The notes beneath the pieces are model-generated. The model had not been told where the DNA came from and made no database searches. It saw only the letters and a program-made list of their open reading frames with translations. Source: Streptomyces sp. NBC_01750 (lineage in GTDB: Bacteria > Actinomycetota > Actinomycetes > Streptomycetales > Streptomycetaceae). From it: a stretch of DNA of 64,000 bases. Shown one piece after another: positions 52,393 to 60,628 of this stretch. A program made the position numbers and the translations under genes. Position 1 is the first letter of the stretch, and the number at the start of each line of letters is the position of its first letter. The DNA is taken from contig NZ_CP109137.1 of the NCBI RefSeq assembly GCF_035918095.1, forward strand, positions 6,636,001 to 6,700,000, given 5' to 3'.

Positions 52393-53213
52393 TTCTGATA
52401 TCCGGTGCCACGGGCAACGTCGGCGGCGAGCTGCTGCGGCAACTGCGTGCCGAGGGGGTCGCCGTTCGGGCGCTCACCCGGGACCCGGCGCGGGCCGGAT
52501 TCCCGGCCGGCGTGGACGTGGCCGAGGGAGACTTCGTCACGCCGCAGTCGCTGGCCAAGGCCCTCTCCGGGGTGGAGGCCCTCTTCCTCATGATGTCCGG
52601 GAACGAGGCCGCGGTGCTTGAGGAGGCGGCCCGCGCCGGGGTGCGGCGGATCGTGCTGCTGTCCACCATGGCCGTGGAGACCCGCCCGGACTCCTTCATC
52701 GGCAAGGTGCACCAGGAGGCCGAGAGCGCCGTGGAGGAGTCCGGGCTGGAGTGGACGTTCCTGCGTCCGGGCCAGTTCGCCTCCAACACCCGGTCCTGGG
52801 CAGCCCAGCTCGCGGCGGGCGACGTGGTCCGCACGCCGTACGCGCAGGTGGCCCTGCCCGCCGTCCACTCCGGTGACATCGCGGCCGTGGCCCGGACCGC
52901 GCTCACCCAGGACGGGCACGCCGGCGCGGCCTACGCGCTCACCGGCCCCGCGCCGATCACGCCCGTCGAGCAGGTGGCGGCGATCGGCGAGGCGATCGGC
53001 CGGAAGCTGCGGCACGAGGAGATCACTCCGGAGCGGGCCCAGGAGGCGATGGCCGCGCACATGTCGGCCGAGATCGTCGCCGCAACCCTGGAGTTCCTCG
53101 GCAGCCCCACCGTGGCGGAGACCCAGGCCCTGCCCACCGTCGAAACGGTGACCGGGAAGCCGGCGAGGACGTTCGCGGAGTGGGCGCGCGACAACGCCGA
53201 CAGTTTTCGCTGA
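52389..53213 (+). CDS. NmrA-type NAD(P)-binding reductase, copy 2
   Basis: 274 residues; MILISGATGNVGGELLRQL, TRDPARAGFPAGVDV, GVRRIVLLSTMAV, GLEWTFLRPGQFA, end TFAEWARDNADSFR. Clearly paralogous to its neighbours and to the copy at 53769. Possibly acts with the hydroxylase/reductase pair on the same quinone intermediates; the exact reaction is unknown. Confidence 0.85.
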   Translation: MILISGATGNVGGELLRQLRAEGVAVRALTRDPARAGFPAGVDVAEGDFVTPQSLAKALSGVEALFLMMSGNEAAVLEEAARAGVRRIVLLSTMAVETRPDSFIGKVHQEAESAVEESGLEWTFLRPGQFASNTRSWAAQLAAGDVVRTPYAQVALPAVHSGDIAAVARTALTQDGHAGAAYALTGPAPITPVEQVAAIGEAIGRKLRHEEITPERAQEAMAAHMSAEIVAATLEFLGSPTVAETQALPTVETVTGKPARTFAEWARDNADSFR

Positions 53214-53234
53214 CACCCGGGAAGGGACGCGACC

Positions 53235-53723
53235 GTGCTGACCCAGCGCAGTTTCCGCGACGTACTGGGATGTTTCAGCACCGGAGTGGTGCTGGTGACC
53301 GCGGAGTCGGACGGCGGGCCGGTCGGCATGGCGGTGAACTCCTTCACCTCCGTGTCACTCGATCCGCCTCTGATCGCGTTCTGCGCCGCGCTGACCTCGA
53401 CCACGTGGCCGGCCATCCGGGCCACAGGCGGTTTCGCCGTCTCGATCCTCAGCGATACGCAGGAGGAGATCTGCCGGACCTTCTCGGCACCCGACGCGGA
53501 CCGGTTCGCCGGCCGGGAGTGGGCCCGGACCCTCGCCGGGCGCCCCGTGACAGCGGACGGACTCGGCTGGCTGGACTGCCGGATCAGGACGGTTCAGGTC
53601 GCGGGGGACCACCACCTGGTGATCGCCGAAGCGGAGGACTGGTCCCTGGGGGCCGACGCGAGGCCGTTGATCTTCCAGGGCGGCCGCTTCGCCAGCCTGA
53701 GGGAGCGGTCTCGTGCGGAATGA
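53235..53723 (+). CDS. Flavin reductase (HpaC/ActVB family)
   Basis: 162 residues, GTG start. FMN-binding split barrel: SFRDVLGCFSTGVVLVTAES, GMAVNSFTSVSLDPPLIAFC, GFAVSILSDTQEEICRTFS and a C-terminal DHHLVIAEAEDWS. Supplies FMNH2 to the class D monooxygenase at 50426, from which it is separated by the two NmrA genes in the same operon. Confidence 0.92.
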   Translation: MLTQRSFRDVLGCFSTGVVLVTAESDGGPVGMAVNSFTSVSLDPPLIAFCAALTSTTWPAIRATGGFAVSILSDTQEEICRTFSAPDADRFAGREWARTLAGRPVTADGLGWLDCRIRTVQVAGDHHLVIAEAEDWSLGADARPLIFQGGRFASLRERSRAE

Positions 53724-53768
53724 CGTTGCCGAGGCTGATCCAGAGAGGTCGGAGATGGGGAGGGGTCC

Positions 53769-54608
53769 GTGTTTCTGGTGACCGGAGCGACCGGGAACGT
53801 CGGTCGTCATGTCGTTCATCAACTGCTCGCCGAGGGCGAGTCCGTACGCGCGCTGACCCGTAGCCCGGAGGGAGCCCGCCTGCCGGCGGGGGCCGAGGTG
53901 GTCGGTGGCGACCTCAACCGGCCGGAGACGGTGGAGCCCGCGCTGGAGGGCGTCTCCGCGCTGTTCCTGTTCCCCTCGCCGGGCACGGCGGGGCCGATCC
54001 TCCGGGCCGCAGGGGAACGCGGGGTACGCCGGGTCGTCATGCTCTCGTCGTCGTCCGTCGAGTACACCACCGACGGCGCCGACAACGCGATCGTGGCGTA
54101 CCACAAGGAGATCGAGCACGAGGTCGAGACATCCGGGCTGGAGTGGACCCTCGTCCGGCCCTGCGGTTTCGCCGTCAACACCCTGCAGTGGGCACCGCAG
54201 ATCCGCGCCGGTGGTGTGGTGCGCGGGCCGTACGCGGAGGCCGAGATGGCGCTCATCGACGAGCGTGACATCGCGGACGTCGCCACTCGCGTGCTGCGGA
54301 CGGACGGGCACGTGGGCGCGAAGTACGTGCTGACCGGGCCGGAGCCGCTCACCCAGACCGAGCAGGCCCGGCGGATCGGCGAGGCCGTCGGACGTCCGGT
54401 GCGGTACGAGGAGGTGCCGCCGGCCGTCGCGCGCGAGCAGATGATCCTGAACCGGGTCCCGGCCGACCTCGCGGACATGACCCTCAGGTTCCAGGCGGGG
54501 CGCGCCGGTGTGCCGGCGGAGATCTCATCGACGGTCGAGGAGGTCACCGGCCGCCCCGCACGCACGTTTGACCAGTGGGCCGCCGATCACGCGGCCGACT
54601 TCCGGTAG
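53769..54608 (+). CDS. NmrA-type NAD(P)-binding reductase, copy 3
   Basis: 279 residues, GTG start. MFLVTGATGNVGRHVVHQLL, TRSPEGARLPAGAEVVGGDL, GVRRVVMLSSSSVEY, GLEWTLVRPCGFAVN, end TFDQWAADHAADFR. Third tandem relative. It closes the operon; a hairpin terminator follows the stop. Confidence 0.85.
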   Translation: MFLVTGATGNVGRHVVHQLLAEGESVRALTRSPEGARLPAGAEVVGGDLNRPETVEPALEGVSALFLFPSPGTAGPILRAAGERGVRRVVMLSSSSVEYTTDGADNAIVAYHKEIEHEVETSGLEWTLVRPCGFAVNTLQWAPQIRAGGVVRGPYAEAEMALIDERDIADVATRVLRTDGHVGAKYVLTGPEPLTQTEQARRIGEAVGRPVRYEEVPPAVAREQMILNRVPADLADMTLRFQAGRAGVPAEISSTVEEVTGRPARTFDQWAADHAADFR

Positions 54609-54614
54609 GGGCGA

Positions 54615-54645
54615 CGGGAGGCCGTCGGCAGTCGGCGGCCTCCCG
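54615..54645 (+). terminator. Hairpin terminator
   Basis: CGGGAGGCCG (54615-54624) pairs perfectly with CGGCCTCCCG (54636-54645) across an 11-base loop, seven bases after the stop of the third NmrA gene. No T-run. Confidence 0.6.
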
Positions 54646-54726
54646 CATGCCCCGCACCGATTGCCGTAGAGCCGTGAACAACATCGTCCCTATGCAGTTC
54701 TGTGGCGGAACAAGAGAGGAGTCCTC

Positions 54727-56250
54727 ATGGCAGATGTGCTAATCGCCGGCGCCGGCCCGGTCGGGCTGATGCTCGCCTGCGAGCTGCGGCTCGCCGGAGT
54801 GGACGTGCTGGTGCTGGAACGGCTCGCGGAGCGAAACGGTGAGTCACGAGCCGGTGGCCTCCACGCTCGGAGCGTGGAGCTCCTCGACCAGCGCGGGATC
54901 GCGGACCGGTTCCTCACGGCCGGGAGGACGGGGCCGCTCGCGCACTTCTCTTTCATACCTCTGGACATCGGGGACCTCCCGACGAGACATCCGTACGCCC
55001 TCGCCATCCACCAGTCCCGGGTCGAGCGGCTCCTGGAGGAGCGTGCGATCGAGCTGGGCGTACGGCTGCGCCGGTCCGCCGAGGTAATCGGTCTGCGCCA
55101 GGACGGGACCGGGGTCGAGGTGCAGATCGCCGGGGTCCAGGGCACCGAGCGGCTGCGAGCCGGCTACCTGGTGGGCTGTGACGGCGGCCGCAGCGCCGTA
55201 CGCAAGCTGGCCGGCATCGGCTACCCCGGCACACCGGCCACGGTGACCGCGCTGATGGGCGACGTAAAGCTCACCGACCCACCCCCCGGGATCATCTTCG
55301 GCTCCGAGAGCCGACGGGAGCACGGGTCCTTTATGATCTTCGACTCCGACCGACCCGACACGCATCGGGTGATCACTATGGAGTTCGACAAGGTCACGGA
55401 TCGAGACGCCCCCGTGACCCTGGAGGCGCTCAGCCGGGCATGCATCAAGATCGCCGGTACCGACTTCGGCATGCACAGCCCGCACTGGCTCAGCAGCTTC
55501 AGCGACGCCGCCCGGCAGGCCGACAGGTACCGCGAAGGACGGGTCCTGCTGGCCGGGGACGCCGCACACATCCATTTCCCCTCCAGCGGACAGGGAATGA
55601 ACCTGGGGCTCCAGGACGCCGTCAACCTGGGCTGGAAGCTCGCCGCGGTCGCGCGCGGGCAGGCCCCCGAGGAACTGCTGGACAGCTACCACGCCGAACG
55701 GCACCCAGCCACCGAGCGCATGCTCGGCAGCATCCGCGCACAGACCGCCCTCTGGCGCCCAGGCGCTCAGACCGACGCGCTCCGCGAAGTGTTCGGTGCC
55801 CTTGTCGAGTTCGAGGACGCCAATCGGTATCTGGGCGGCGTCTGCACCCAGCTCGACATCCGCTACCCGGTGGGCGACGGACATCCGGCCCTCGGTCGCC
55901 GGATGCCCGACCTCGACATCAAGACACCCTCTGGGCAGATACGCGCCTTCGAGCTGCTGCACGCCGCTCGACCTGTGCTGCTCGACTTCACCGGCCGACC
56001 CGACCTGCGTGCCGCCCTCGAAGGCTGGACGGACCGGGTGGACCTTGTCGAGGCAGAGTGCCAGGACGATCACTGGACGTACCCGGTGATCGGCGACGTC
56101 CCGGCCCCCGCGGCGGTGCTGATCCGCCCCGACGGCCATGTCGCCTGGGCCGCGCCCACCGCCCCCGCCGGCTCGGCCACTCCGGAAACCACCACCGCGG
56201 CCCTCACGTCCGCGCTCACCAGGTGGTTCGGCCCTGCTCAGGGCCGCTGA
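54727..56250 (+). CDS. FAD-dependent aromatic hydroxylase (PgaE/OxyS family), copy 3
   Basis: 507 residues. IAGAGPVGLMLACELRLAG, NGESRAGGLHARSVELLDQRG, VGCDGGRSAVRKLAGIGYPG, GRVLLAGDAAHIHFPSSGQG and the C-terminal thioredoxin-like domain VLIRPDGHVAWAAP. More distant from the other two, closer to general streptomycete polyketide hydroxylases. Own transcription unit after the terminator; GAGAGGAG before the ATG. Probably introduces one of the late hydroxyls that become methylated by the next genes. Confidence 0.9.
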   Translation: MADVLIAGAGPVGLMLACELRLAGVDVLVLERLAERNGESRAGGLHARSVELLDQRGIADRFLTAGRTGPLAHFSFIPLDIGDLPTRHPYALAIHQSRVERLLEERAIELGVRLRRSAEVIGLRQDGTGVEVQIAGVQGTERLRAGYLVGCDGGRSAVRKLAGIGYPGTPATVTALMGDVKLTDPPPGIIFGSESRREHGSFMIFDSDRPDTHRVITMEFDKVTDRDAPVTLEALSRACIKIAGTDFGMHSPHWLSSFSDAARQADRYREGRVLLAGDAAHIHFPSSGQGMNLGLQDAVNLGWKLAAVARGQAPEELLDSYHAERHPATERMLGSIRAQTALWRPGAQTDALREVFGALVEFEDANRYLGGVCTQLDIRYPVGDGHPALGRRMPDLDIKTPSGQIRAFELLHAARPVLLDFTGRPDLRAALEGWTDRVDLVEAECQDDHWTYPVIGDVPAPAAVLIRPDGHVAWAAPTAPAGSATPETTTAALTSALTRWFGPAQGR

Positions 56251-56288
56251 CCCTTTTCAGAAATCGCCCATGTTGATCGGAGAATCCC

Positions 56289-57347
56289 ATGCCGAAGGAT
56301 GAATTGACGCCCCCCGCCGCAGTCGCTGAACTCCCCCCGGAGTTCGCTACGTTGATGCGGCTCGCCGACCTGGTGACCCCCATGGCGCTGCGGGTGGCCG
56401 CGAACCTGCGGCTGGTCGACCACATGCAGGACGGCGTCCAGGACCTCGAGTCGCTCGCGAAGATGACCGATTCCCATCAGGAGACGCTGGGGAGGGTGAT
56501 CCGGCACCTGGTCGCCATCGATGTGCTGGAGGAGTCCACGCCGGGCAACTTCGCGCCCACCGCCCTCGGCGAGCTGCTGGCCCACGGTCACCCAGCGACC
56601 CAGGTGGGGTGGCTGGACCCGACTCACATGATCGGGCGGGCGGACCTTTCCCTCATCCACCTCTTCGAAGCCGTCCGCGGCGGCGGCTCCATCTACAAGA
56701 AGCACTACGGCAAGGAATTCTGGGACGACGTCTCGGGTGACGCGGTCCTCGGCGCCACCTTCTACGACCTGATGGCGCACGGCCAGACGCGCATCTTCAG
56801 CGAGGCGGTGGAACGGCACGACTGGACCGGTGTGCGTCACATCCTCGATGTGGGCGGCGCCGACGGCGATCTGATCGCCACCGTGCTGGGGAAGGAGCCC
56901 GGGATCAGCGCCACCCTGCTGGAACTCCCCGGCCCGGCGGCCAGGGCGCGAGAGAAGTTCGAGGCAGCCGGACTGGCCGGCACGGTCGACGTGGTCGACG
57001 GCAGCTTCTTCGATCCGCTGCCGGTGACGTCCGACCTGATCACGGTGTCGTTCGTGCTGCACAACTGGTCGGACGACGACGCCGTGCGGATTCTGCGCAA
57101 CTGTGTGGAGGCGCTGGAGCCGGGCGGCTCTCTGCTGCTCATCGAGTGCGCCGACCAGTCGCCTTCCAAACCGGATCCGGGTTTCACGAGCGGCGACATC
57201 CGGATGATGGCCTACTTCGGGGGGCGCGAACGTACGTACGCCCAGTGGCAGGAGCTTGCGGCTGCCGCGGGCCTGAGGATCGACTCGGCGTCCGATGCCC
57301 TCGCCTACGGCGCACGCGTGCTCACCCTCGTGAAGGCGTCTGCCTGA
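56289..57347 (+). CDS. SAM-dependent O-methyltransferase (DnrK/TcmO type), copy 1
   Basis: 352 residues. N-terminal dimerisation winged helix (LRLVDHMQDGVQDLESLAK, VLEESTPGNFAPTALGELL); SAM motif ILDVGGADGDLIATVL; post-motif VSFVLHNWSDDDAVRIL with the conserved catalytic-region His; IRMMAYFGGRERTYAQW. Motif I has GGADGD where most relatives have GGGxG. Acts on a phenolic hydroxyl of the aglycone, or on a sugar. It follows the hydroxylase by 38 bases. Confidence 0.92.
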   Translation: MPKDELTPPAAVAELPPEFATLMRLADLVTPMALRVAANLRLVDHMQDGVQDLESLAKMTDSHQETLGRVIRHLVAIDVLEESTPGNFAPTALGELLAHGHPATQVGWLDPTHMIGRADLSLIHLFEAVRGGGSIYKKHYGKEFWDDVSGDAVLGATFYDLMAHGQTRIFSEAVERHDWTGVRHILDVGGADGDLIATVLGKEPGISATLLELPGPAARAREKFEAAGLAGTVDVVDGSFFDPLPVTSDLITVSFVLHNWSDDDAVRILRNCVEALEPGGSLLLIECADQSPSKPDPGFTSGDIRMMAYFGGRERTYAQWQELAAAAGLRIDSASDALAYGARVLTLVKASA

Positions 57348-57505
57348 CGGTCTCGTCGTACACCGCGGCCGGGTCGGGGGCCCGGGGGTCTCACCAGGCC
57401 TCCGGGTCCCCTCTCTCGGGGCCGGTGTTCTCCGTGAATTCCAGGTTGCGCGGTGGATTAATAACCCCCTGGCATCGGCATAGGGAGCTCGACGCCTTGG
57501 CCGAA
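57348..57505. other. Intergenic, no feature seen
   Basis: Non-coding stretch between the first methyltransferase and the promoter module at 57506. I see no strong hairpin. Confidence 0.4.
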
Positions 57506-57559
57506 TTTGATCGGGTGTTTCATCTCGCGTTTGACAGTGAAAAGGCTCGGGTGTAACAG
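57506..57559 (+). promoter_or_regulatory. Repeated promoter module, copy 1
   Basis: Three TTTSAYM-like heptamers at a 12-bp period: TTTGATC (57506), TTTCATC (57518), TTTGACA (57530). The last contains the -35 TTGACA (57531-57536), followed 17 bases later by TAACAG (57554-57559) as -10. A 48-bp segment (57506-57553) recurs at 58881 with the same spacing. Direct heptamers overlapping a -35 resemble sites for SARP-type activators, whose usual period is 11 rather than 12. Confidence 0.6.
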
Positions 57560-57698
57560 CCCGGGCGTATATGAGAAAAATCGGGCCGACTCCACTCGGA
57601 GATCGGTCCGACGCATATTCAGCACGTAGGTCACCTAACTTGCGGGGGTCGGCCCTGGTGGTCGGATCGCGCACCGGCGGAGCGGAAGGGGAACCACT

Positions 57699-58745
57699 GT
57701 GGCGCACGACGAGGGCCAGGCGGCAACGATGGAGGACCGCGGATACGTCGTTCAACTCATGTTCGGGACTCTGGCGGCGCACACCGTGCGCGCGGCCGTC
57801 GACTTGAGGATCGTCGAGCTGATGGGCGACAAGGAAAGGCTCGCCACCGACGTGGCCGAGGAAGCCGGCACGGCCCCGCAGCCCACACTTCGGCTGCTCC
57901 GCGCCCTGGCCGGCCTGCGCCTCCTCGAGGAGTCCGCGCCGGGCGCCTTCTCGGTGACGTCCGTGGGCGCCCTCCTCGACCCGGGGCGCCCCGGCTCCAT
58001 GGCTTCGCTGGTCACCTCCTCCGGGTTCATGGAGCGGCTCATGCAGCCCGGCTGGGAGCACCTGACCGACAGCCTCCGTACCGGGGACACCTCGTTCGAG
58101 AAGGCCTTCGGCAAGGACTTCTTCAGCTACCTCAAGGACCACCCGGAGCGCTCCGCGGGCTTCAACGAGGCGATGAGCCAGGCGACTCGGGCCACCGCGA
58201 CGGTGCTGCCGGGCGCCTTCGACTTCGGCCGCTTCACCACGGTCGCCGACATCGGAGGCGGCGACGGCACCCTGCTCGCCGGCGTCCTGCGGGAGCACAC
58301 CTCCCTCACCGGCATCCTCTACGACACCGAGGAGGGCCTGGCCCAGGCTCCGGAGACCATGCGGCGCGACGGACTCGCGGACCGCTGTTCCGTGGTGCCC
58401 GGGGACTTCTTCACCTCGGTTCCCGAAGGCGCCGACGTCTACCTGATCAAGAGCATCCTGCACGACTGGTCGGACGACCGGTGCGTCACGATCCTCAGCC
58501 ACGTCCGCGAGGTGCTTCCGGCGGACGGACGCGTCCTGATCGTGGAGCCCGTCCTGTCCGATGTGGTCGACCCCCATGCCGTGGGGCTCTACCTCGGCGA
58601 CATCAACATGCTGGTGAACTGGGGCGGCAGGGAGCGCACCCGCGCCGAGTTCGACGAGGTGTGCCACCGGGCGGGCCTCGAGGTCGTATCCGTGACACAG
58701 CTCGGAGGGCCCGGGTTCTGCCTCATCGAGGCCAGGGCAATCTGA
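57699..58745 (+). CDS. SAM-dependent O-methyltransferase, copy 2
   Basis: 348 residues, GTG start with GGAAGGGG upstream. HTVRAAVDLRIVELMGD and LRLLRALAGLRLLEES form the winged helix; SAM motif VADIGGGDGTLLAGVL, IKSILHDWSDDRCVTIL and INMLVNWGGRERTRAEF complete the family pattern. Only distantly similar to copy 1, so it likely modifies a different position. Its promoter is the module at 57506, giving a leader of about 130 bases. Confidence 0.92.
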   Translation: MAHDEGQAATMEDRGYVVQLMFGTLAAHTVRAAVDLRIVELMGDKERLATDVAEEAGTAPQPTLRLLRALAGLRLLEESAPGAFSVTSVGALLDPGRPGSMASLVTSSGFMERLMQPGWEHLTDSLRTGDTSFEKAFGKDFFSYLKDHPERSAGFNEAMSQATRATATVLPGAFDFGRFTTVADIGGGDGTLLAGVLREHTSLTGILYDTEEGLAQAPETMRRDGLADRCSVVPGDFFTSVPEGADVYLIKSILHDWSDDRCVTILSHVREVLPADGRVLIVEPVLSDVVDPHAVGLYLGDINMLVNWGGRERTRAEFDEVCHRAGLEVVSVTQLGGPGFCLIEARAI

Positions 58746-58880
58746 ATACGGCGTACATTCGAAGCGCTTCGTGTCGCAGCGCGGGAGCCTCGTACTGAAA
58801 TGGTGCATCCGTCGCGCGTGAAATCCGCCGCGACAGCACGTTTCCGCATGCTGGGAATGGGCAACTCGATGCCACTCGAG

Positions 58881-58935
58881 TTTGATCGGGACTTTCCTCT
58901 GGGGTTTGACAGGGAAAAGACTCGGGTGGCAGGGT
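58881..58935 (+). promoter_or_regulatory. Repeated promoter module, copy 2
   Basis: TTTGATC (58881), TTTCCTC (58893) and TTTGACA (58905) with identical spacing to copy 1, and the same GAAAAG-x-CTCGGGTG tail. TTGACA at 58906-58911 is the -35; the -10 (CAGGGT, 18 bases on) is weak. It drives the oxidase gene at 59006. Confidence 0.55.
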
Positions 58936-59005
58936 CGGAGCGTTTACAGAATCCCGTGAACCGGAGACGCAAATCAACCAGCGACGGATATTAAGGAGTC
59001 ACTCT

Positions 59006-60394
59006 GTGACAGCACCTCTCGGCCGCATTCCCCTCTCTGTCGGGGAACTCACCGATGAGCAGTACGGACAGGTCATCAGGCCTGGTGGTGCCGAGTACGA
59101 AGCGGCGCGCAGCGTGTACGCGGGCGACATCGACCGCAGGCCCGCCGTCATCCTGCGCCCCGAGAACGCCACACAGGTGGCGAGCGTCGTGGCGCTGGCG
59201 CGAGAGACCGGGCTCGAGTTGGCCGTCCGCAGCGGTGGACACAGCCCGGCCGGGCACAGTGTCTGCGAGGGCGGCATCGTCCTGGACCTGTCCAGCATGA
59301 GGGCGCTGGAGATCGACGTCGAGGCCCGTACCGCCTGGGCCGAGACCGGCATCACCGCGGGCGAGTACGCCGAAGCCGCCGCGGAGCACGGGCTCGCGAC
59401 CGGATTCGGCGACGGCCGCCTCGTCGGGGTCGGGGGCATCACCCTGGGTGGCGGCATCGGTTACCTGACCCGCAAGCACGGAATGACCATCGACGATCTG
59501 CTGGCCGCGGAGATCGTCACGGCCGACGGCGAACTGCTGGTGGTGGACGAGCACGACCACCCCGACCTGTTCTGGGCCATCCGCGGCGGTGGCGGCAACT
59601 TCGGGGTGGCGACCCGCTTCAAGTTCCGGTTGCACGAGCTCGACGGCGTGTACGGCGGCATGATGGTGACCCCCGTGACCCCCGAGATCCTCGAGGCCTT
59701 CGTCGCCGAGGCGGTGGCCGCCCCCGAGGAGCTCTCCACGATCATCAACGTGTGGACGGCACCCCCCTTCCCGTTCGTGCCCGCGGAGTACCACGGCAAG
59801 CCGATCATTCTCGCGATGCTGTGCTACGCCGGCCCCGCGGAGGAGGGCGAGAAGGTCATCGGCCGGTTCCGGGCGATCGTCCCGCCGCTGGCCGACATGG
59901 TGCAGGCCATGCCGTACACAGGGATGTTCCCCCCGGCGGACCCCCTGGAGCACCCCATCTCCGTCTCGCGCAACATGTTCATCGACCAGGTCGACCGCGA
60001 GACCGCCGAGCTCATCCTGGAGCGCGTCACCGCCTCGAGCGCGATGGTCGCCGGGGCGCAGCTGCGGGTGCTCGGCGGGGCCATGGCGCGGGTCCCGAAC
60101 GACGCCACGGCCTTCGCTCACCGACAGAGCAAGATCATGGCCCACCTGTCCGCCATCTACGCCGACGCGGCCGAGGCCGACGTCCACGCCACCTGGGTCG
60201 ATGAGTTCATGACCGCCATGCGGCAGTCCGACTCCGGCGCGTACGTCAACTTCATCATGGACGTGACGCAGGAGCAGATCCGGAACGCGGTCTTCCCCGG
60301 GGCCACAGGGGAACGACTCGCCCAGGTCAAGGCGAAGTACGACCCGACCAACCTGTTCCGGTCCAATCACAACATCACGCCCGCGATGTCGTGA
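59006..60394 (+). CDS. Berberine-bridge-type FAD-linked oxidase
   Basis: 462 residues, GTG start, AAGGAG upstream. Covalent-flavin His in VRSGGHSPAGHS; the second-site Cys of bicovalent relatives is missing (GDGRLVGVGGITLGGGIGYL). DLFWAIRGGGGNFGV and the C-terminal YDPTNLFRSNHNI are standard. Family members dehydrogenate or oxidise late pathway intermediates, including sugars (AknOx-like). It is transcribed alone from the second promoter module and ends before a strong terminator. Confidence 0.88.
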   Translation: MTAPLGRIPLSVGELTDEQYGQVIRPGGAEYEAARSVYAGDIDRRPAVILRPENATQVASVVALARETGLELAVRSGGHSPAGHSVCEGGIVLDLSSMRALEIDVEARTAWAETGITAGEYAEAAAEHGLATGFGDGRLVGVGGITLGGGIGYLTRKHGMTIDDLLAAEIVTADGELLVVDEHDHPDLFWAIRGGGGNFGVATRFKFRLHELDGVYGGMMVTPVTPEILEAFVAEAVAAPEELSTIINVWTAPPFPFVPAEYHGKPIILAMLCYAGPAEEGEKVIGRFRAIVPPLADMVQAMPYTGMFPPADPLEHPISVSRNMFIDQVDRETAELILERVTASSAMVAGAQLRVLGGAMARVPNDATAFAHRQSKIMAHLSAIYADAAEADVHATWVDEFMTAMRQSDSGAYVNFIMDVTQEQIRNAVFPGATGERLAQVKAKYDPTNLFRSNHNITPAMS

Positions 60395-60444
60395 GAATCC
60401 AATCCGGTTGACCTCCGGGGCGATGCTCCGGGTGGTCGGGTGAA

Positions 60445-60473
60445 GGGGACGCCGTTTTCCGGCGTCCCCTTTT
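60445..60473 (+). terminator. Strong intrinsic terminator
   Basis: Perfect 10-bp stem GGGGACGCCG / CGGCGTCCCC (60445-60454, 60460-60469), loop TTTTC, followed by TTTT. The clearest rho-independent terminator in the window. Confidence 0.88.
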
Positions 60474-60517
60474 CGGCGTCCCCCAGCTCGCCCCCGCCCC
60501 CTCGCTTGGAGAAGTTC

Positions 60518-60628
60518 ATGACACAGGAATCGACGACCGTGGTGCTCGATGGCGGCGGCCTGGCCGCCGTGCCCGGCTACGAGGGCCTCGCGGCCATGGC
60601 GGCCGTGATGCCGAGGAGAAATCCGTGA
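60518..60628 (+). CDS. 36-residue ORF coupled to the acyltransferase gene
   Basis: ATG with GGAG six bases upstream; the stop overlaps the GTG of the acyltransferase (GTGA). The peptide is Gly/Ala/Val-rich with VLDGGGLAAVPGYEGLAAM. No family recognised. Good initiation signals and exact coupling make translation likely; it may be a leader that sets acyltransferase translation, a truncated gene, or a small peptide product. Confidence 0.45.
   Translation: MTQESTTVVLDGGGLAAVPGYEGLAAMAAVMPRRNP

Noticed and set aside
54660..54726. A third copy of the 48-bp promoter module before the third hydroxylase
   Set aside because: No TTTGATC or TTTGACA heptamers with the right spacing are present.
56238..58808. 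Long minus-strand open frame over both O-methyltransferases
   Set aside because: Same shadow effect; the plus-strand SAM-binding motifs and ribosome sites decide the strand.
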